The notes under the pieces were generated by a model. The model did not search any database, was not told where the DNA came from, and was given only the letters and a program-made list of their open reading frames with translations. Made by a program: the position numbers and the translations under genes. This document shows positions 37,259-46,851 of a DNA stretch of 64,000 bases, in pieces. The first letter of the stretch is position 1; each line of letters starts with the position of its first letter. Where the stretch lies: the NCBI GenBank assembly GCA_028335825.1, contig JAIOKI010000015.1:124001-188000 (forward strand), read 5' to 3'. The DNA is from Nosema muscidifuracis (Eukaryota > Microsporidia > Nosematidae).

Positions 37259-39385
37259 ATGTTAAGAAGTGAAAAAATGGAACTTATTAGCTTGTATTTG
37301 AGCAAAGATAATGCACGAAAATGTGTAACAGAACTAGGAGAGAATGAAATAACTCATTTTATAGATCTTAATAATAACTTAAAAAATGATAAATTATTGT
37401 ACACCAATGAACTTAAACATATTGAGAAATTACAAGCAAGACTCAATTTTTTAGGAAAATATCTTGAAGATGTAGAATTAGCTGATGTAAAGAATAGTGA
37501 TCTGGATTTTGTAGAGGAAGAAATTAATAAATACTACAATAGAATGGTTCAACTTAAATCTATTAAAAAAGAGACACATGCTAAATTAGTTAAACTTAAA
37601 GAAGATCTTCATATGGTAGAAGATATGGAAAGATTTGTGTCTGAAGTTAGTGGAGATTCCAATTGTTTAAAATTTGAATTCGTTACCGGTATTGTGGATA
37701 GAAGTAAGAAATTTCTTATTAAAAAAATTTTACACCAGGCATTAAGAAGGAATTTAGTAGTAAAGACTAGAGATAATGAGAAAAATCACAAAGTTGTATT
37801 CATAATATTTACTCATGGAAGAGAAGCACTTGAAAAAATGAAGAAAATTTTTGTTTCTTTAGGAGGAAGAGCTCTCGATATGGATAAATATAATGAACCA
37901 AAGAAGAATTTACTAGCACTTACTTCTGTAATAAGTCAGATTGAGAATGTTGAAGAACATAATAAAGAAGCTATGAAGAAAGAAATTGATAAAATTTCTA
38001 ATTTGTACTTGACATTGAAGTTCTACATTGATAAAGAGTATAGGCTTTACAGCACTCTTAATAAATTTAATTTTGACAAAGGAAGAGATAGTTTAATGGG
38101 AGAAGCTTGGATAAGAAAGGATGATTTATATAAATTAGAGAAAATGTCAGAATCTTCAGAAGATTCTGATTGGCATTTCGTATTCGAAAGACAAAAAGAT
38201 ACGAAAGAGATTCCTCCTTCATCTTTTAGATTAAATGAATACACAGAAGTATTTCAGAATTTAATAAATGTCTATGGAATTCCTTCATATGGTGAAATCA
38301 ATCCTGCGATTTTTATGATATTTTTATTTCCAATGTTATTCGGTGTGATGTTTGGGGATGTTTTCCATGGTGCTATATTAGTTTTAATGGCTTGGTATAT
38401 GATAAGACATCGAAATAAGTTATATAAAAATTATAAATCTATAAAACTATTAATTGATGGTAGATATGTTCTATTTCTATGTGGATTATCTTCGATATTA
38501 TTTGGATTTTTATATTCTGATTTTACTTCCTATCCTATAAATTTATTTGGTGGACGTATAGCTAATAGAAATAGTAAAGATGATATTTATCCTTTCGGAA
38601 TAGATCCGGACTGGCATCATGCAAAAAATGAAATGGAATTTACAAATTCTGTTAAAATGAAATTATCAATTATTATTGGATTCTTCCATATGGGACTTGG
38701 TGTAGTAATTTCATTTTTAAATGCTTTCTATTTTTCTGATAAGGCAGATCTTTTCTGTGTAGTAATTCCCCAAGCATTAGCATATACTGCTTTTTTAGGA
38801 TATTTAGTATTCCTAATTATCTATAAATGGCTTTATATTGATCTTACTCAAGAAAATCCATCTCTTATATCTACTCTAGTTGCTATGTATACTTCTCCGT
38901 TTACTATAAAAGAACCAATATTTGAAAGTCAGCAAATAGTTCAACTATTTATTATAGCCATTCTTTTGATTTCAATTCCATGGATGTTACTAGCTAAACC
39001 AATTTATCTTCTTAGAACTAATCAAGTAAAAAAAGATGAGAAACTTGATGTATGGATGAACCAAGGTATTCACACTATAGAGTTTAGTATAGGACTAGTT
39101 AGTAATTCTTCTTCATATTTAAGACTTTGGGCCGTATCTCTAGCACATTCACAGTTAACAAAAGTACTTGTTCAATTTACTATTGGATTGAATAGTGTAT
39201 TCTTACAGATAGTATTTTTTCCTTTGTTTGTAGTTGCTACAATGGCACTTTTAATAGGTTTAGAAGGATTGGGCTCTTGTTTACATGCATTGAGACTAAA
39301 TTGGATTGAATTTCATTCTAAATTTTATAAAGGAACTGGTTATCAATTTCAACCATTATCATTTAAGAAAGATTATGATGATTGA
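37259..39385 (+). CDS. VPH1: V-type proton ATPase subunit a
   Basis: The membrane-embedded stator subunit of the V-ATPase, forming the proton half-channels beside the c-ring. The N-terminal cytosolic half (about 1-340) opens LRSEKMELISLYL, as in the family, and is rich in coiled-coil segments. The membrane half begins INPAIFMIFLFPMLFGVMFG followed by DVFHGA. SNSSSYLRLWAVSLAHSQL carries the essential arginine (R622). About eight membrane helices are visible. 708 residues, shorter than yeast Vph1 (840), mainly through shortened loops. Confidence 0.97.
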   Translation: MLRSEKMELISLYLSKDNARKCVTELGENEITHFIDLNNNLKNDKLLYTNELKHIEKLQARLNFLGKYLEDVELADVKNSDLDFVEEEINKYYNRMVQLKSIKKETHAKLVKLKEDLHMVEDMERFVSEVSGDSNCLKFEFVTGIVDRSKKFLIKKILHQALRRNLVVKTRDNEKNHKVVFIIFTHGREALEKMKKIFVSLGGRALDMDKYNEPKKNLLALTSVISQIENVEEHNKEAMKKEIDKISNLYLTLKFYIDKEYRLYSTLNKFNFDKGRDSLMGEAWIRKDDLYKLEKMSESSEDSDWHFVFERQKDTKEIPPSSFRLNEYTEVFQNLINVYGIPSYGEINPAIFMIFLFPMLFGVMFGDVFHGAILVLMAWYMIRHRNKLYKNYKSIKLLIDGRYVLFLCGLSSILFGFLYSDFTSYPINLFGGRIANRNSKDDIYPFGIDPDWHHAKNEMEFTNSVKMKLSIIIGFFHMGLGVVISFLNAFYFSDKADLFCVVIPQALAYTAFLGYLVFLIIYKWLYIDLTQENPSLISTLVAMYTSPFTIKEPIFESQQIVQLFIIAILLISIPWMLLAKPIYLLRTNQVKKDEKLDVWMNQGIHTIEFSIGLVSNSSSYLRLWAVSLAHSQLTKVLVQFTIGLNSVFLQIVFFPLFVVATMALLIGLEGLGSCLHALRLNWIEFHSKFYKGTGYQFQPLSFKKDYDD

Positions 39386-39757
39386 ATTAAATATTCATTT
39401 TATATATATAATTTTTTTAAATATTAATTTTATGCTAATCAATTTTTTTGAATATTAATTTTATGCTAATCAATTTTTTTGAATATTCATTTTATGCTAA
39501 TCAATTTTATAAATTTCAATTTATATTTAAATCTTTACACATATGATTTTTTTAAATATTCATTTTATGCAGATCATTTTTTTAAATTTTCATCTTATGA
39601 AGATCATTTTTTTAAATCTTTAATTTAACCTCAAATTTTTGATCAATAAAAATTGCAATTTAATATTTTCTAGAATTTTTTTTTACTTTTTTAATTAAAT
39701 AATAAGACATTTTAATATATTTTGATCAAAATATAAATTTTTTATCTTTTTATCCTT
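39386..39757. repeat. Spacer with 33-34 bp tandem units
   Basis: Positions about 39400-39610 contain five or six units of tttttttgaatattaatttt followed by atgctaatcaa and variants, with copies 2 and 3 nearly identical. The remainder is AT-rich. No gene is visible. Confidence 0.75.
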
Positions 39758-40678
39758 ATGGAGTTAATAGCAAAATGTCCATTAAAACTTATTTTATTTG
39801 GAGAACATTCTGTTCTTATAGGAAGCAGATGTGTCTCACTTTGTATAAACAGGTATGCTGAACTTTACTTATCAAATATATTAAATGACCCGATTCGTTT
39901 GAGATTACAAGATAAAGATAACAAAGGGTTTAGTATTATTTTAAGATCTAAGAATATATCTATAGATAAAGAACCACCAGTAACTGAAGATTATACTGGA
40001 TTTATAAAAATCAAGTACAATCTTGCATGTGGATTGGGATCAAGTGCAGCTGTATCTCTATTAAGTTCAGTAGCTGTTTCTAAGGTTGAAGGTTTTAATA
40101 AGAAATTTGGTAATATAAATAAAAAGAAAGAAGATATTGAAATCATCAAAGATATTTATAATCAGGCCGATATATATGAAAATATATTCCATGGAAAGAG
40201 TTCTGGTGTAGATTGTGCTACTATACGAACAGGTGGACTTATTTCTTTTAAACAAGGAACTATTGAATCTATTAATACAGTGTATATAAATAATTATAAG
40301 ATATTAATATACAATAGCTTGATATCAAAAGACACTAAGAAAACAATAAATCAAACATTGATTAATAAAAAAAATAATTATGAAAAATTGGGTGAAATAT
40401 CTGAAGAAGCGTATCGTATGCTAAACAGAGAATTTGATTTAACGGAGTTTTATTCTTTAGTGCGTAGAGCTGAAGATATTTTTGAAGATCTTGGAGTCGT
40501 ACCTGATCTTATGAAAGATGAAGTAAGAGTTCTTAGAAAATTGGGTATTGAGAGTAAGATAACTGGAGCAGGAAATGGTGGTCATTTGTTTACATTAGTA
40601 AGTAAAGATTTTGATGTTGAAATTTTAAAAGGATGGCAGTGTGTTGATATTGATATTAATGGTTTAGTAATAAATTGA
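39758..40678 (+). CDS. ERG12: Mevalonate kinase
   Basis: A GHMP kinase that phosphorylates mevalonate on the way to isopentenyl diphosphate. Motif 1 is CPLKLILFGEHSVL (7-20), motif 2 is GLGSSAAVS (92-100) and motif 3 is TGAGNGGH (269-276). HGKSSGVDCAT carries the catalytic Asp. 306 residues, compact relative to yeast Erg12 (443). Phosphomevalonate kinase is less likely because of the HGKSSGVD block. The stop codon lies within the first unit of a 71 bp tandem array that extends downstream. Confidence 0.93.
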   Translation: MELIAKCPLKLILFGEHSVLIGSRCVSLCINRYAELYLSNILNDPIRLRLQDKDNKGFSIILRSKNISIDKEPPVTEDYTGFIKIKYNLACGLGSSAAVSLLSSVAVSKVEGFNKKFGNINKKKEDIEIIKDIYNQADIYENIFHGKSSGVDCATIRTGGLISFKQGTIESINTVYINNYKILIYNSLISKDTKKTINQTLINKKNNYEKLGEISEEAYRMLNREFDLTEFYSLVRRAEDIFEDLGVVPDLMKDEVRVLRKLGIESKITGAGNGGHLFTLVSKDFDVEILKGWQCVDIDINGLVIN

Positions 40679-40953
40679 TTTTTATAATTTAGAATGAATC
40701 AGGAAGCATTTCTTGAAGTTTTTATTGTATTTTAAATTTAATAAATTAATTTTTTAATTCTATAATGAGTTAGGAAGCAGTTCTTGAAGTTTGTATTGTA
40801 TTTTAAATTTAATAAATTAATTTTTATAATTTAGAATGAGTTAGGAAGCAGTTCTTGAAGTTTGTATTGTATTTTAAATTTAATAAATTAATTTTTTAAT
40901 TCTAGAATGAATTAGGAAGCAGTTCTTGAAGTTTGTATTGTATTTTAAATTTG
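40670..40953. repeat. 71 bp unit, four exact-period tandem copies
   Basis: The marker aggaagc falls at 40701, 40772, 40843 and 40914, exactly 71 bp apart. The first copy starts inside the last codons of mevalonate kinase. Each unit has a less AT-rich core, gttaggaagcagttcttgaa, inside AT-rich flanks. Confidence 0.92.
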
Positions 40954-41824
40954 TCATTACAAATAAAAAATGTCTTTAAAAAATTAATTAAAAATTTTAT
41001 AAATCAAAAAATAAAATATATTTTTGAAATTTATTTTTTATGTCTATAATTTAATCTGTTTTCTTTAGTTTAAATAATTTATTTATAAAAGAAGAGCAAT
41101 CTTCATTAAATTTCTTTTACTGTCAAATATAAAATTTGATGTAATAAATATAATTTTTATTATTTCTAAAATAGAAAAAAAGTACAGGAAAGAAAGAATT
41201 TATAAATATAATTTTTATTATTTTTAAAATAGAGATTGAGACAATAAAGAAAGAATTTATAAATATAATTTTTATTATTTTTAAAATAGATATTAAGACA
41301 ATAAAGAAAGATTTATAAATATAATTTTTATTATTTTAAAATAGATAATAAGACAAGAAAGAATTTATTTTTTTAAAAAATTAGATTTTTGAAAATAAAT
41401 AATTTGATCAAATTAGGTATAAGAAATTAAATTTAAGTTAAAGTTTTTGACATATTATTAAAAGATTATATTTGTTAAAAGAGAAATTAATTAAAAAAAA
41501 ATATTAAATGTCACTTTTCATATTCAAAAATAAAAATTTAATCAGTGATTTTAAATAAATTGAAAATCAAATAATAATTCATATTTGAATATTTATGCTT
41601 ACAACGTTAATAAAATTAACTTAAATTCCATTCTTCATATTTTTAAATTAAAAAGTCAAACTATTTTTGAAATTTAAAGAATTACAAACTAATTGATCAA
41701 AATATTATAATTTGTATAAATTAATAAAATACTCTATAAAGTTAAAGACATAAAAATATATTTTTTTTAAAATAAATTAATTTATTAAAATTAATACATA
41801 AATAAAAAAAAAACTGAATCCTTA
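40954..41824. other. Spacer with a 57 bp tandem array
   Basis: Positions about 41143-41372 hold four copies of a 56-57 bp unit containing aaatataatttttattattt and agacaataaagaaagaa. The remainder is AT-rich without a credible ORF. Confidence 0.7.
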
Positions 41825-42835
41825 ATGAAAAATATGGATGAGTACAAAAAAGTTTACAACATGAGTATTAATAATCCTGAAAAATTTATTGAAGAACAAG
41901 CTACTGAATTACTTCATTGGGATAAATTGTTTACCAAGGTTTATGATAAGGAAAGTGATTCATATTTTAAGGATGGTATGCTAAATGCTTGTTATAATGT
42001 CTTGGATAGACATTTTAAGAAGAACCCAGATAAAATAGCTTTCATATGTGTGAGTAATAATGATGAACACTCTTTTGTATCATATAAGGAATTAATGGAT
42101 TTGGTTATACAAAAAGCTTACTTTTTTAGAAGTATTGGATTGAAGAAAGGAGATGTAGTAACATTTTATGGAAATAATTCTCTTGATTTTTATTCTTGTG
42201 TACTTGCTTGTGGTAGACTTGGTCTTGTTTGTCATTTTGTTTTTGGTGGATATTCTTCACATGTGGTAGGAGAAAGACTTATTGATACGAATACCAAGCT
42301 TGTAATCACTTTAGATCATGCTGAACGTGGAGAAAAAACCACATTCTATTTTGATATTGTAAATGAAGCTGTTAAAAATATTAATTATAAGAATCATGTA
42401 TTAGTATTTAATAAAGAAAATATTAAAACAGATAATAAGAATATTCATCTTTGGAGTGAAGTATCAAAATTACCCTACGATTTTGTTCCTTGTACCAGTG
42501 TAGATGCTAATAATGATTTTTTTGTTATTTTTACCAGTGGTTCTTCAGGTAAATCAAAAGGTATTGTACATTCAACAGCTGGATTCTTATTTGGTACTAA
42601 GATGACTATAAAGCTTAACTTTGATTATTACGGACAGGATAATCAGATATTTTTCTCTACTGCTGATATAGGATGGCTTGCTTGTTTTTCTCACTCAATA
42701 TATGGTCCTTTACTTTGGGGAGGTACTTCTGTTGTCTTCGTTGGAATTCCTTTTTATCCATCATATATATGCGTATATTTGATATCATCAGCAAGAATAA
42801 GATTACTCATTTTTATACAGCACCTACTGTTATAA
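41825..42835 (+). CDS. ACS1: Acetyl-CoA synthetase, N-terminal part (frameshifted)
   Basis: The N-terminal half of an AMP-forming acetyl-CoA synthetase, which activates acetate to acetyl-CoA. The AMP-binding P-loop FTSGSSGKSKGIVH is intact. Homology to the family runs to GIPFYPS (about 42763). There the frame slips in a short (AT)4 tract at 42763-42770, and the remaining 23 residues of this frame are unrelated. Removing two bases would restore a continuous match, so a dinucleotide slip, real or technical, is the simplest explanation. The ATG lies in an AATCCTTAATG context without a full CCC. Confidence 0.85.
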   Translation: MKNMDEYKKVYNMSINNPEKFIEEQATELLHWDKLFTKVYDKESDSYFKDGMLNACYNVLDRHFKKNPDKIAFICVSNNDEHSFVSYKELMDLVIQKAYFFRSIGLKKGDVVTFYGNNSLDFYSCVLACGRLGLVCHFVFGGYSSHVVGERLIDTNTKLVITLDHAERGEKTTFYFDIVNEAVKNINYKNHVLVFNKENIKTDNKNIHLWSEVSKLPYDFVPCTSVDANNDFFVIFTSGSSGKSKGIVHSTAGFLFGTKMTIKLNFDYYGQDNQIFFSTADIGWLACFSHSIYGPLLWGGTSVVFVGIPFYPSYICVYLISSARIRLLIFIQHLLL

Positions 42836-43695
42836 GAATGTTACAGAAGTATATGCAAGAAAATAATTTAAGTATTGATGATATTAAAAAGAAATATGAT
42901 TTATCTTCTTTAAGAATATTAGGTAGTGTAGGTGAATTGCTAAACGAAGGTTCTCTAAGGTTTTTAGAATCTTTAACTAATAACGGAATACCTATAATTA
43001 ATACGTACTGGCAAACCGAGACGGGTACAATAATGATAAGTCCTTTGCCTTATAAAGATTCTAATATTAAAGGAGTAGGTGTTCCTACATATCTAATGAA
43101 GCCAAGAATAGTCAAGATTGATCCTATTACTCAAGAAATTATTGATTGTAAAGTTAATGAAAAAGGAATTCTCCTTTTTTCGTATAAATGGCCATCTTTA
43201 GCTAAGACTTTACTTAATGATCATCAAAGATATAAAGAAACATACCTAACTATGTTTCCAGGATATTATTATACAGGGGATGAAGCTGTATGCGACAAAG
43301 ATGGTAATTATTCTGTATTAGGTAGAGTAGATGATGTAATAAATGTATGTGGTCATCGTATTAGTACATTAGAAATTGAAAATAATTTATCTTCTTGTCA
43401 AGGAATAAGTGAATTAGCTGTAGTAGGTTTATTTGATGAAATAACTGGTCAGAAGGTTTGCTTAAATATTGTACTTATTTCAGGATATGACGTTAAAAAA
43501 GTTACCGAAGATATTAAGAAGTGCTTAGCTAAGACTTTTGGTAAAATATTACGAAATTATGATGTTAAATTTTTTGATGAGCTCCCTAAAACGCGTACTG
43601 GTAAATTTATGAGACGAGTTTTGAGAGAAGATAAATGTAAAAATACTTCTATAAGTTTCCCATTAGTTGAGAATCATAACGAATCAGTTGATTAA
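42673..43695 (+). CDS. ACS1: Acetyl-CoA synthetase, C-terminal part (frameshifted)
   Basis: Homology starts at about 42769 with YMRIFDIISKNKITHFYTAP and continues to the end. The upstream 32 codons of this frame are only the shifted shadow of the first half. The adenylation motif YWQTETG and the TGD...GRVDDVINVCGHRIS hinge are present. The C-terminal KTRTGKFMRR contains the catalytic, acetylation-regulated lysine. The two parts together make an enzyme of about 620-625 residues, normal for acetyl-CoA synthetase. All motifs on both sides of the break are preserved, which argues for a sequence error, a very recent mutation or frameshift tolerance rather than an old pseudogene. Confidence 0.85.
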   Translation: MACLFFSLNIWSFTLGRYFCCLRWNSFLSIIYMRIFDIISKNKITHFYTAPTVIRMLQKYMQENNLSIDDIKKKYDLSSLRILGSVGELLNEGSLRFLESLTNNGIPIINTYWQTETGTIMISPLPYKDSNIKGVGVPTYLMKPRIVKIDPITQEIIDCKVNEKGILLFSYKWPSLAKTLLNDHQRYKETYLTMFPGYYYTGDEAVCDKDGNYSVLGRVDDVINVCGHRISTLEIENNLSSCQGISELAVVGLFDEITGQKVCLNIVLISGYDVKKVTEDIKKCLAKTFGKILRNYDVKFFDELPKTRTGKFMRRVLREDKCKNTSISFPLVENHNESVD

Positions 43696-44149
43696 ATATT
43701 TGTTTTAAAAAAAAATTTTATGTTATTCCTGGATTGAGACCTTCAACCTTTTTTTTAAAGACTTTGAACTGTTTATTATTTTTTAAATATAATCTTGAAG
43801 ATGATAAAAAATAATTTAATGAGTTATTTGTTTCTACTTAGAATCGATTAATAGTCAGATTGATATCCTTTGGCAGGTCTAACCCTTCACAGTTCTTGTT
43901 TACTGTGGTATTCTTACCATCTTGAAGATAATATTGGAATTTTATCTTAATGTATAAACGAGATATTAAAGGTTTTCAGAAATATGATCAAAAGGTCTCT
44001 TCTTAGTTTTATATCTGATAATAAGAAGAATGTATTATCAATTACATTAATCTAAATATCAAAATGCATTTATAATTAATTGTTAAATTTTAAAAATTTG
44101 GTAGTAAAAAACGTCATTCGTAATTAATTTACATCAAAAATCCAATTTT
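43696..44149. other. Spacer with a possible gene remnant
   Basis: The stretch 43838-43975 is less AT-rich than other spacers and, on the minus strand, is open for 46 codons (including YYLQDGKNTTVNKNCEGLDL). No start or family can be assigned. A hairpin CACAGT/ACTGTG lies at about 43887-43906. The rest is ordinary AT-rich spacer. This may be the 3' remnant of a lost gene. Confidence 0.4.
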
Positions 44150-44755
44150 TTAAAATAATAAGTTAAATTTATTTTTTATAACACAATGAACTAGTATATT
44201 AGGCAGTATTCTACTAACAAAACATAATATAAAAACTTTTTCAATCCTATAATTGCATAAACAACTTAAACCTATAGAATTACTAACCAAAACAAAAAAT
44301 TCTACAATAAGCGTGTACTCAATATCTTCATATTTCCATATAGTCATAAAATAATAAAAAAGCCAGTAATAGCTTAAAAGAAGAATTTTTCGAATATTTT
44401 TCCATTCAAGCTTCAAATAAATTTTTATAAAAATAAAATATAGCATAAATTTCAAAAACAAGAACACGAAGCAAGAAAAGAAATTTGATAAAGTATATTT
44501 AGTACATGACTTTAGGATATTGGATAGATAAATTAGAATAGTATAAGATAAGAATTTTTTTGATGTCATTTTTCTATTAAAAATAATGTGCCTAATAACT
44601 TCTTTCTTAATAAGGAGTAAATCTATAAGAAGAAGTGTTCTGTTAAATTCAAAATATTTGTCCATTATTTTCATACATTTCTTGCATTTTAATATGTTTG
44701 AATTAGTGGTGTACATATTTGAATATTTTGTACCACAATTTATACAGACAAACAT
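44150..44755 (-). CDS. ARV1: Arv1 ER lipid-homeostasis protein
   Basis: Arv1 acts in ER sterol/sphingolipid homeostasis and supports GPI-anchor synthesis. The N-terminal zinc-ribbon homology domain is clear: CINCG...LKCKKC, then MDKYFEFN, then LLLIDLLLIKKEVIRHIIFN. Four or so hydrophobic segments follow, matching the Arv1 membrane part. 201 residues versus 321 in yeast. The start is CCCAAATG. It is divergently placed against Doa1, with a repeat array between them. Confidence 0.88.
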   Translation of the reverse strand: MFVCINCGTKYSNMYTTNSNILKCKKCMKIMDKYFEFNRTLLLIDLLLIKKEVIRHIIFNRKMTSKKFLSYTILIYLSNILKSCTKYTLSNFFSCFVFLFLKFMLYFIFIKIYLKLEWKNIRKILLLSYYWLFYYFMTIWKYEDIEYTLIVEFFVLVSNSIGLSCLCNYRIEKVFILCFVSRILPNILVHCVIKNKFNLLF

Positions 44756-44849
44756 TTGGGTAAGAATATTTAGCTATCTAAGAATTGGATAGAAAAAATT
44801 TATTACTTATAAAAATATTAAGATATTATTTGATTCAAATCATATTGAT

Positions 44850-45030
44850 TTTGAATTAAGATATTTAATCTGTAAATGTTGAACTTATTAAGTTCAATTT
44901 TTCTTTTAATTTGAATTGAGATATTTAATATGTAAAAGTTTAACTTATTAAGTTCAATTTTTTTATAACTTTAATTGAGATATTTAATATGTAAAAATTT
45001 AACTTATTAAGTTCAATTTTTCTTATAATT
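44850..45030. repeat. 60 bp tandem triplication with palindromic cores
   Basis: Three copies, with the marker aacttattaag at 44882, 44942 and 45001. Each contains an inverted repeat around GAACTT-ATT-AAGTTC (imperfect in copies 2 and 3) and the block gagatatttaatatgtaaa. It lies in the divergent promoter region between Arv1 and Doa1. No gene is visible in 44756-45241. Confidence 0.85.
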
Positions 45031-45241
45031 TTGAATTGAAATTTTACTATAACCTGTCAAATATATTATTTTCTTATAAGGAGATATTTTTGACATGTAA
45101 ATATATTTTTTAAATATTTTATGAAGATTAACTTAAATAAGAAAAAATTAATAAAAGATTGAAATTATGGAAATATAGCTAAATTGAATTTTGTATGTAA
45201 AGAGTATAATAAGAGTGAATTTTTACCCCTTAATTTAGAAA

Positions 45242-46093
45242 ATGTTGGAAATTAATAATATGCTAAATTATTCTAAGAAAGATATCAAAGATATTGTAGT
45301 AACAGATAATAATATAATATGTGGAGGTAGAGAAGAATTAGTTTTCTTGACAGATTTAGTTAACAGCTCTACTGCTAGACTTCATCCTCATTCAGGGAAT
45401 GTGAATTCCTTAGTTTTTGATGGTAAAAGTATATTTTGTGGATGTCAGAATGGACAAATTAATATATTTGATTTGAATATCAAACAGAAAACTACACTTA
45501 CTGGCCATAATGGAAATGTGTGCTGTTTAGATATAAGGAAAAATATTTTATTATCAGGATCCTGGGATCATAAAGTAAAAGTTTGGGATATTTCTTCTAG
45601 AAAACTTATAGCTAGTCTTGATCATCCAGGAACAGTCTGGTCAGTTAAATTTATTGATGATAATAGATTCGTGTCAGGGTGTGCAGATAAATTATTAAGA
45701 ATTTATAATAACAATATACTTGAATCAACACTTTCTCTTCATAATTTTTGTATTAGATCAGTTTGTGTGAAAGATAATATAATTTATTCTATAGATAATG
45801 AAGGAACTTTATTAAAAATATCTTTAGATGGTGATTTATTAAGTCATCATTCATTTAGAGACTTTATGTACAGTGTAATATCATATGGAGAAAATATCCT
45901 TTGTTGTGGAGAGAATGGAAAGATTTTTGTATTGAATCAAAATTTAAACATTCTTGATGAAGTAACTGCTCCTTGTACATCTTGTTGGAAGGCATATGTG
46001 CATAATAATATTGTTTATGTATGTGGTTCTGATGGTACTGTTTATGTATTTAATGATTATAATGTAAATGATGAAATGAATATGACAAATTAA
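45242..46093 (+). CDS. DOA1: Doa1/Ufd3 (PLAA), WD40 part (frameshifted)
   Basis: A 283-residue WD40 beta-propeller. Typical blades are seen at GHNGNVCCLDIRKNILLSGS followed by WDHKVKVWD and at HPGTVWSVKFIDDNRFVSGC. In Doa1 the propeller binds ubiquitin and is followed by PFU and PUL domains that recruit Cdc48. Those domains follow immediately in the next frame, so the gene appears split by a single-base frameshift at about 46075-46085. The last few residues of this frame (MNMTN) are probably shifted. CCCC lies about 12 bases upstream of the ATG. Confidence 0.8.
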   Translation: MLEINNMLNYSKKDIKDIVVTDNNIICGGREELVFLTDLVNSSTARLHPHSGNVNSLVFDGKSIFCGCQNGQINIFDLNIKQKTTLTGHNGNVCCLDIRKNILLSGSWDHKVKVWDISSRKLIASLDHPGTVWSVKFIDDNRFVSGCADKLLRIYNNNILESTLSLHNFCIRSVCVKDNIIYSIDNEGTLLKISLDGDLLSHHSFRDFMYSVISYGENILCCGENGKIFVLNQNLNILDEVTAPCTSCWKAYVHNNIVYVCGSDGTVYVFNDYNVNDEMNMTN

Positions 46094-46818
46094 AAGAAGA
46101 AAGAGGTCAATATAAGGAATTTGCTTCTAATGGTGAAAAATACAAAGTGGTAGATAACAAAGTTTATCAATTAATTGATAATGAATGGATACATATTGGA
46201 GAACAAGGTATTTCTTATGATTATTCATTTAGTGTAGAGTTAGAAGGAAAATATTATACATTATCATTCAATAAAAAGGATAATGTACATGAAGTAGCAG
46301 AGAATTTTCTTAGAGTAAATAATTTAAATCCTGAATTTCATAATGAGATAGTAGATTATATTAAGATTAATTTTAAAAAAGATAATTATAAGACATACGA
46401 TTCTATTAATAAAGAAGGAGTAGAGAAATTATTAATGAAATATTCAAATATCAAATATATTTTTAAAAATCTTGGAAGAGTTAATAAAGCAGAATCTAAG
46501 ATAATAGAATCAGAATTATTATGGATACTTAATAGTGGACCGAGATTCGTGGCTTTAGATTTATACAGATATTTTGTAGTGAATGGACTTGATTTTGATA
46601 TGACTTTCTTGTTAAGATTCAAAGCTAAAGATCGAAAAGAATCTTTAGCTTTCATAAGACTTGTTACAGTTTTATACTGTGATCCACCTTTTAATTTAGA
46701 ATGTCTTTTTGTTGTAGTACAAAAGTTAAGAGATATTGGATATTTAAATGATGAAGATTTAGATGATTATTATAATAACAGAAGTGTGAGAAACCAGATG
46801 TTATCTAAGACTTATTAA
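46075..46818 (+). CDS. DOA1: Doa1/Ufd3 (PLAA), PFU-PUL part (frameshifted)
   Basis: This frame opens at 46075 without an ATG and reads YDKLKEERGQYKEFASNGEK, then YKVVDNKVYQLIDNEWIHIG. That is the start of the PFU ubiquitin-binding domain. VHEVAENFLRVNNLNPEF completes PFU. The remaining 130 or so residues fit the helical PUL domain that binds the Cdc48 C-terminus. The lack of a start codon and the seamless domain order show it is the continuation of the WD40 ORF. Both halves keep conserved motifs. Confidence 0.8.
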   Translation, partial: NEYDKLKEERGQYKEFASNGEKYKVVDNKVYQLIDNEWIHIGEQGISYDYSFSVELEGKYYTLSFNKKDNVHEVAENFLRVNNLNPEFHNEIVDYIKINFKKDNYKTYDSINKEGVEKLLMKYSNIKYIFKNLGRVNKAESKIIESELLWILNSGPRFVALDLYRYFVVNGLDFDMTFLLRFKAKDRKESLAFIRLVTVLYCDPPFNLECLFVVVQKLRDIGYLNDEDLDDYYNNRSVRNQMLSKTY

Positions 46819-46851
46819 AAAATATTTTTATTACATTTTTAAGTCTTTGTA

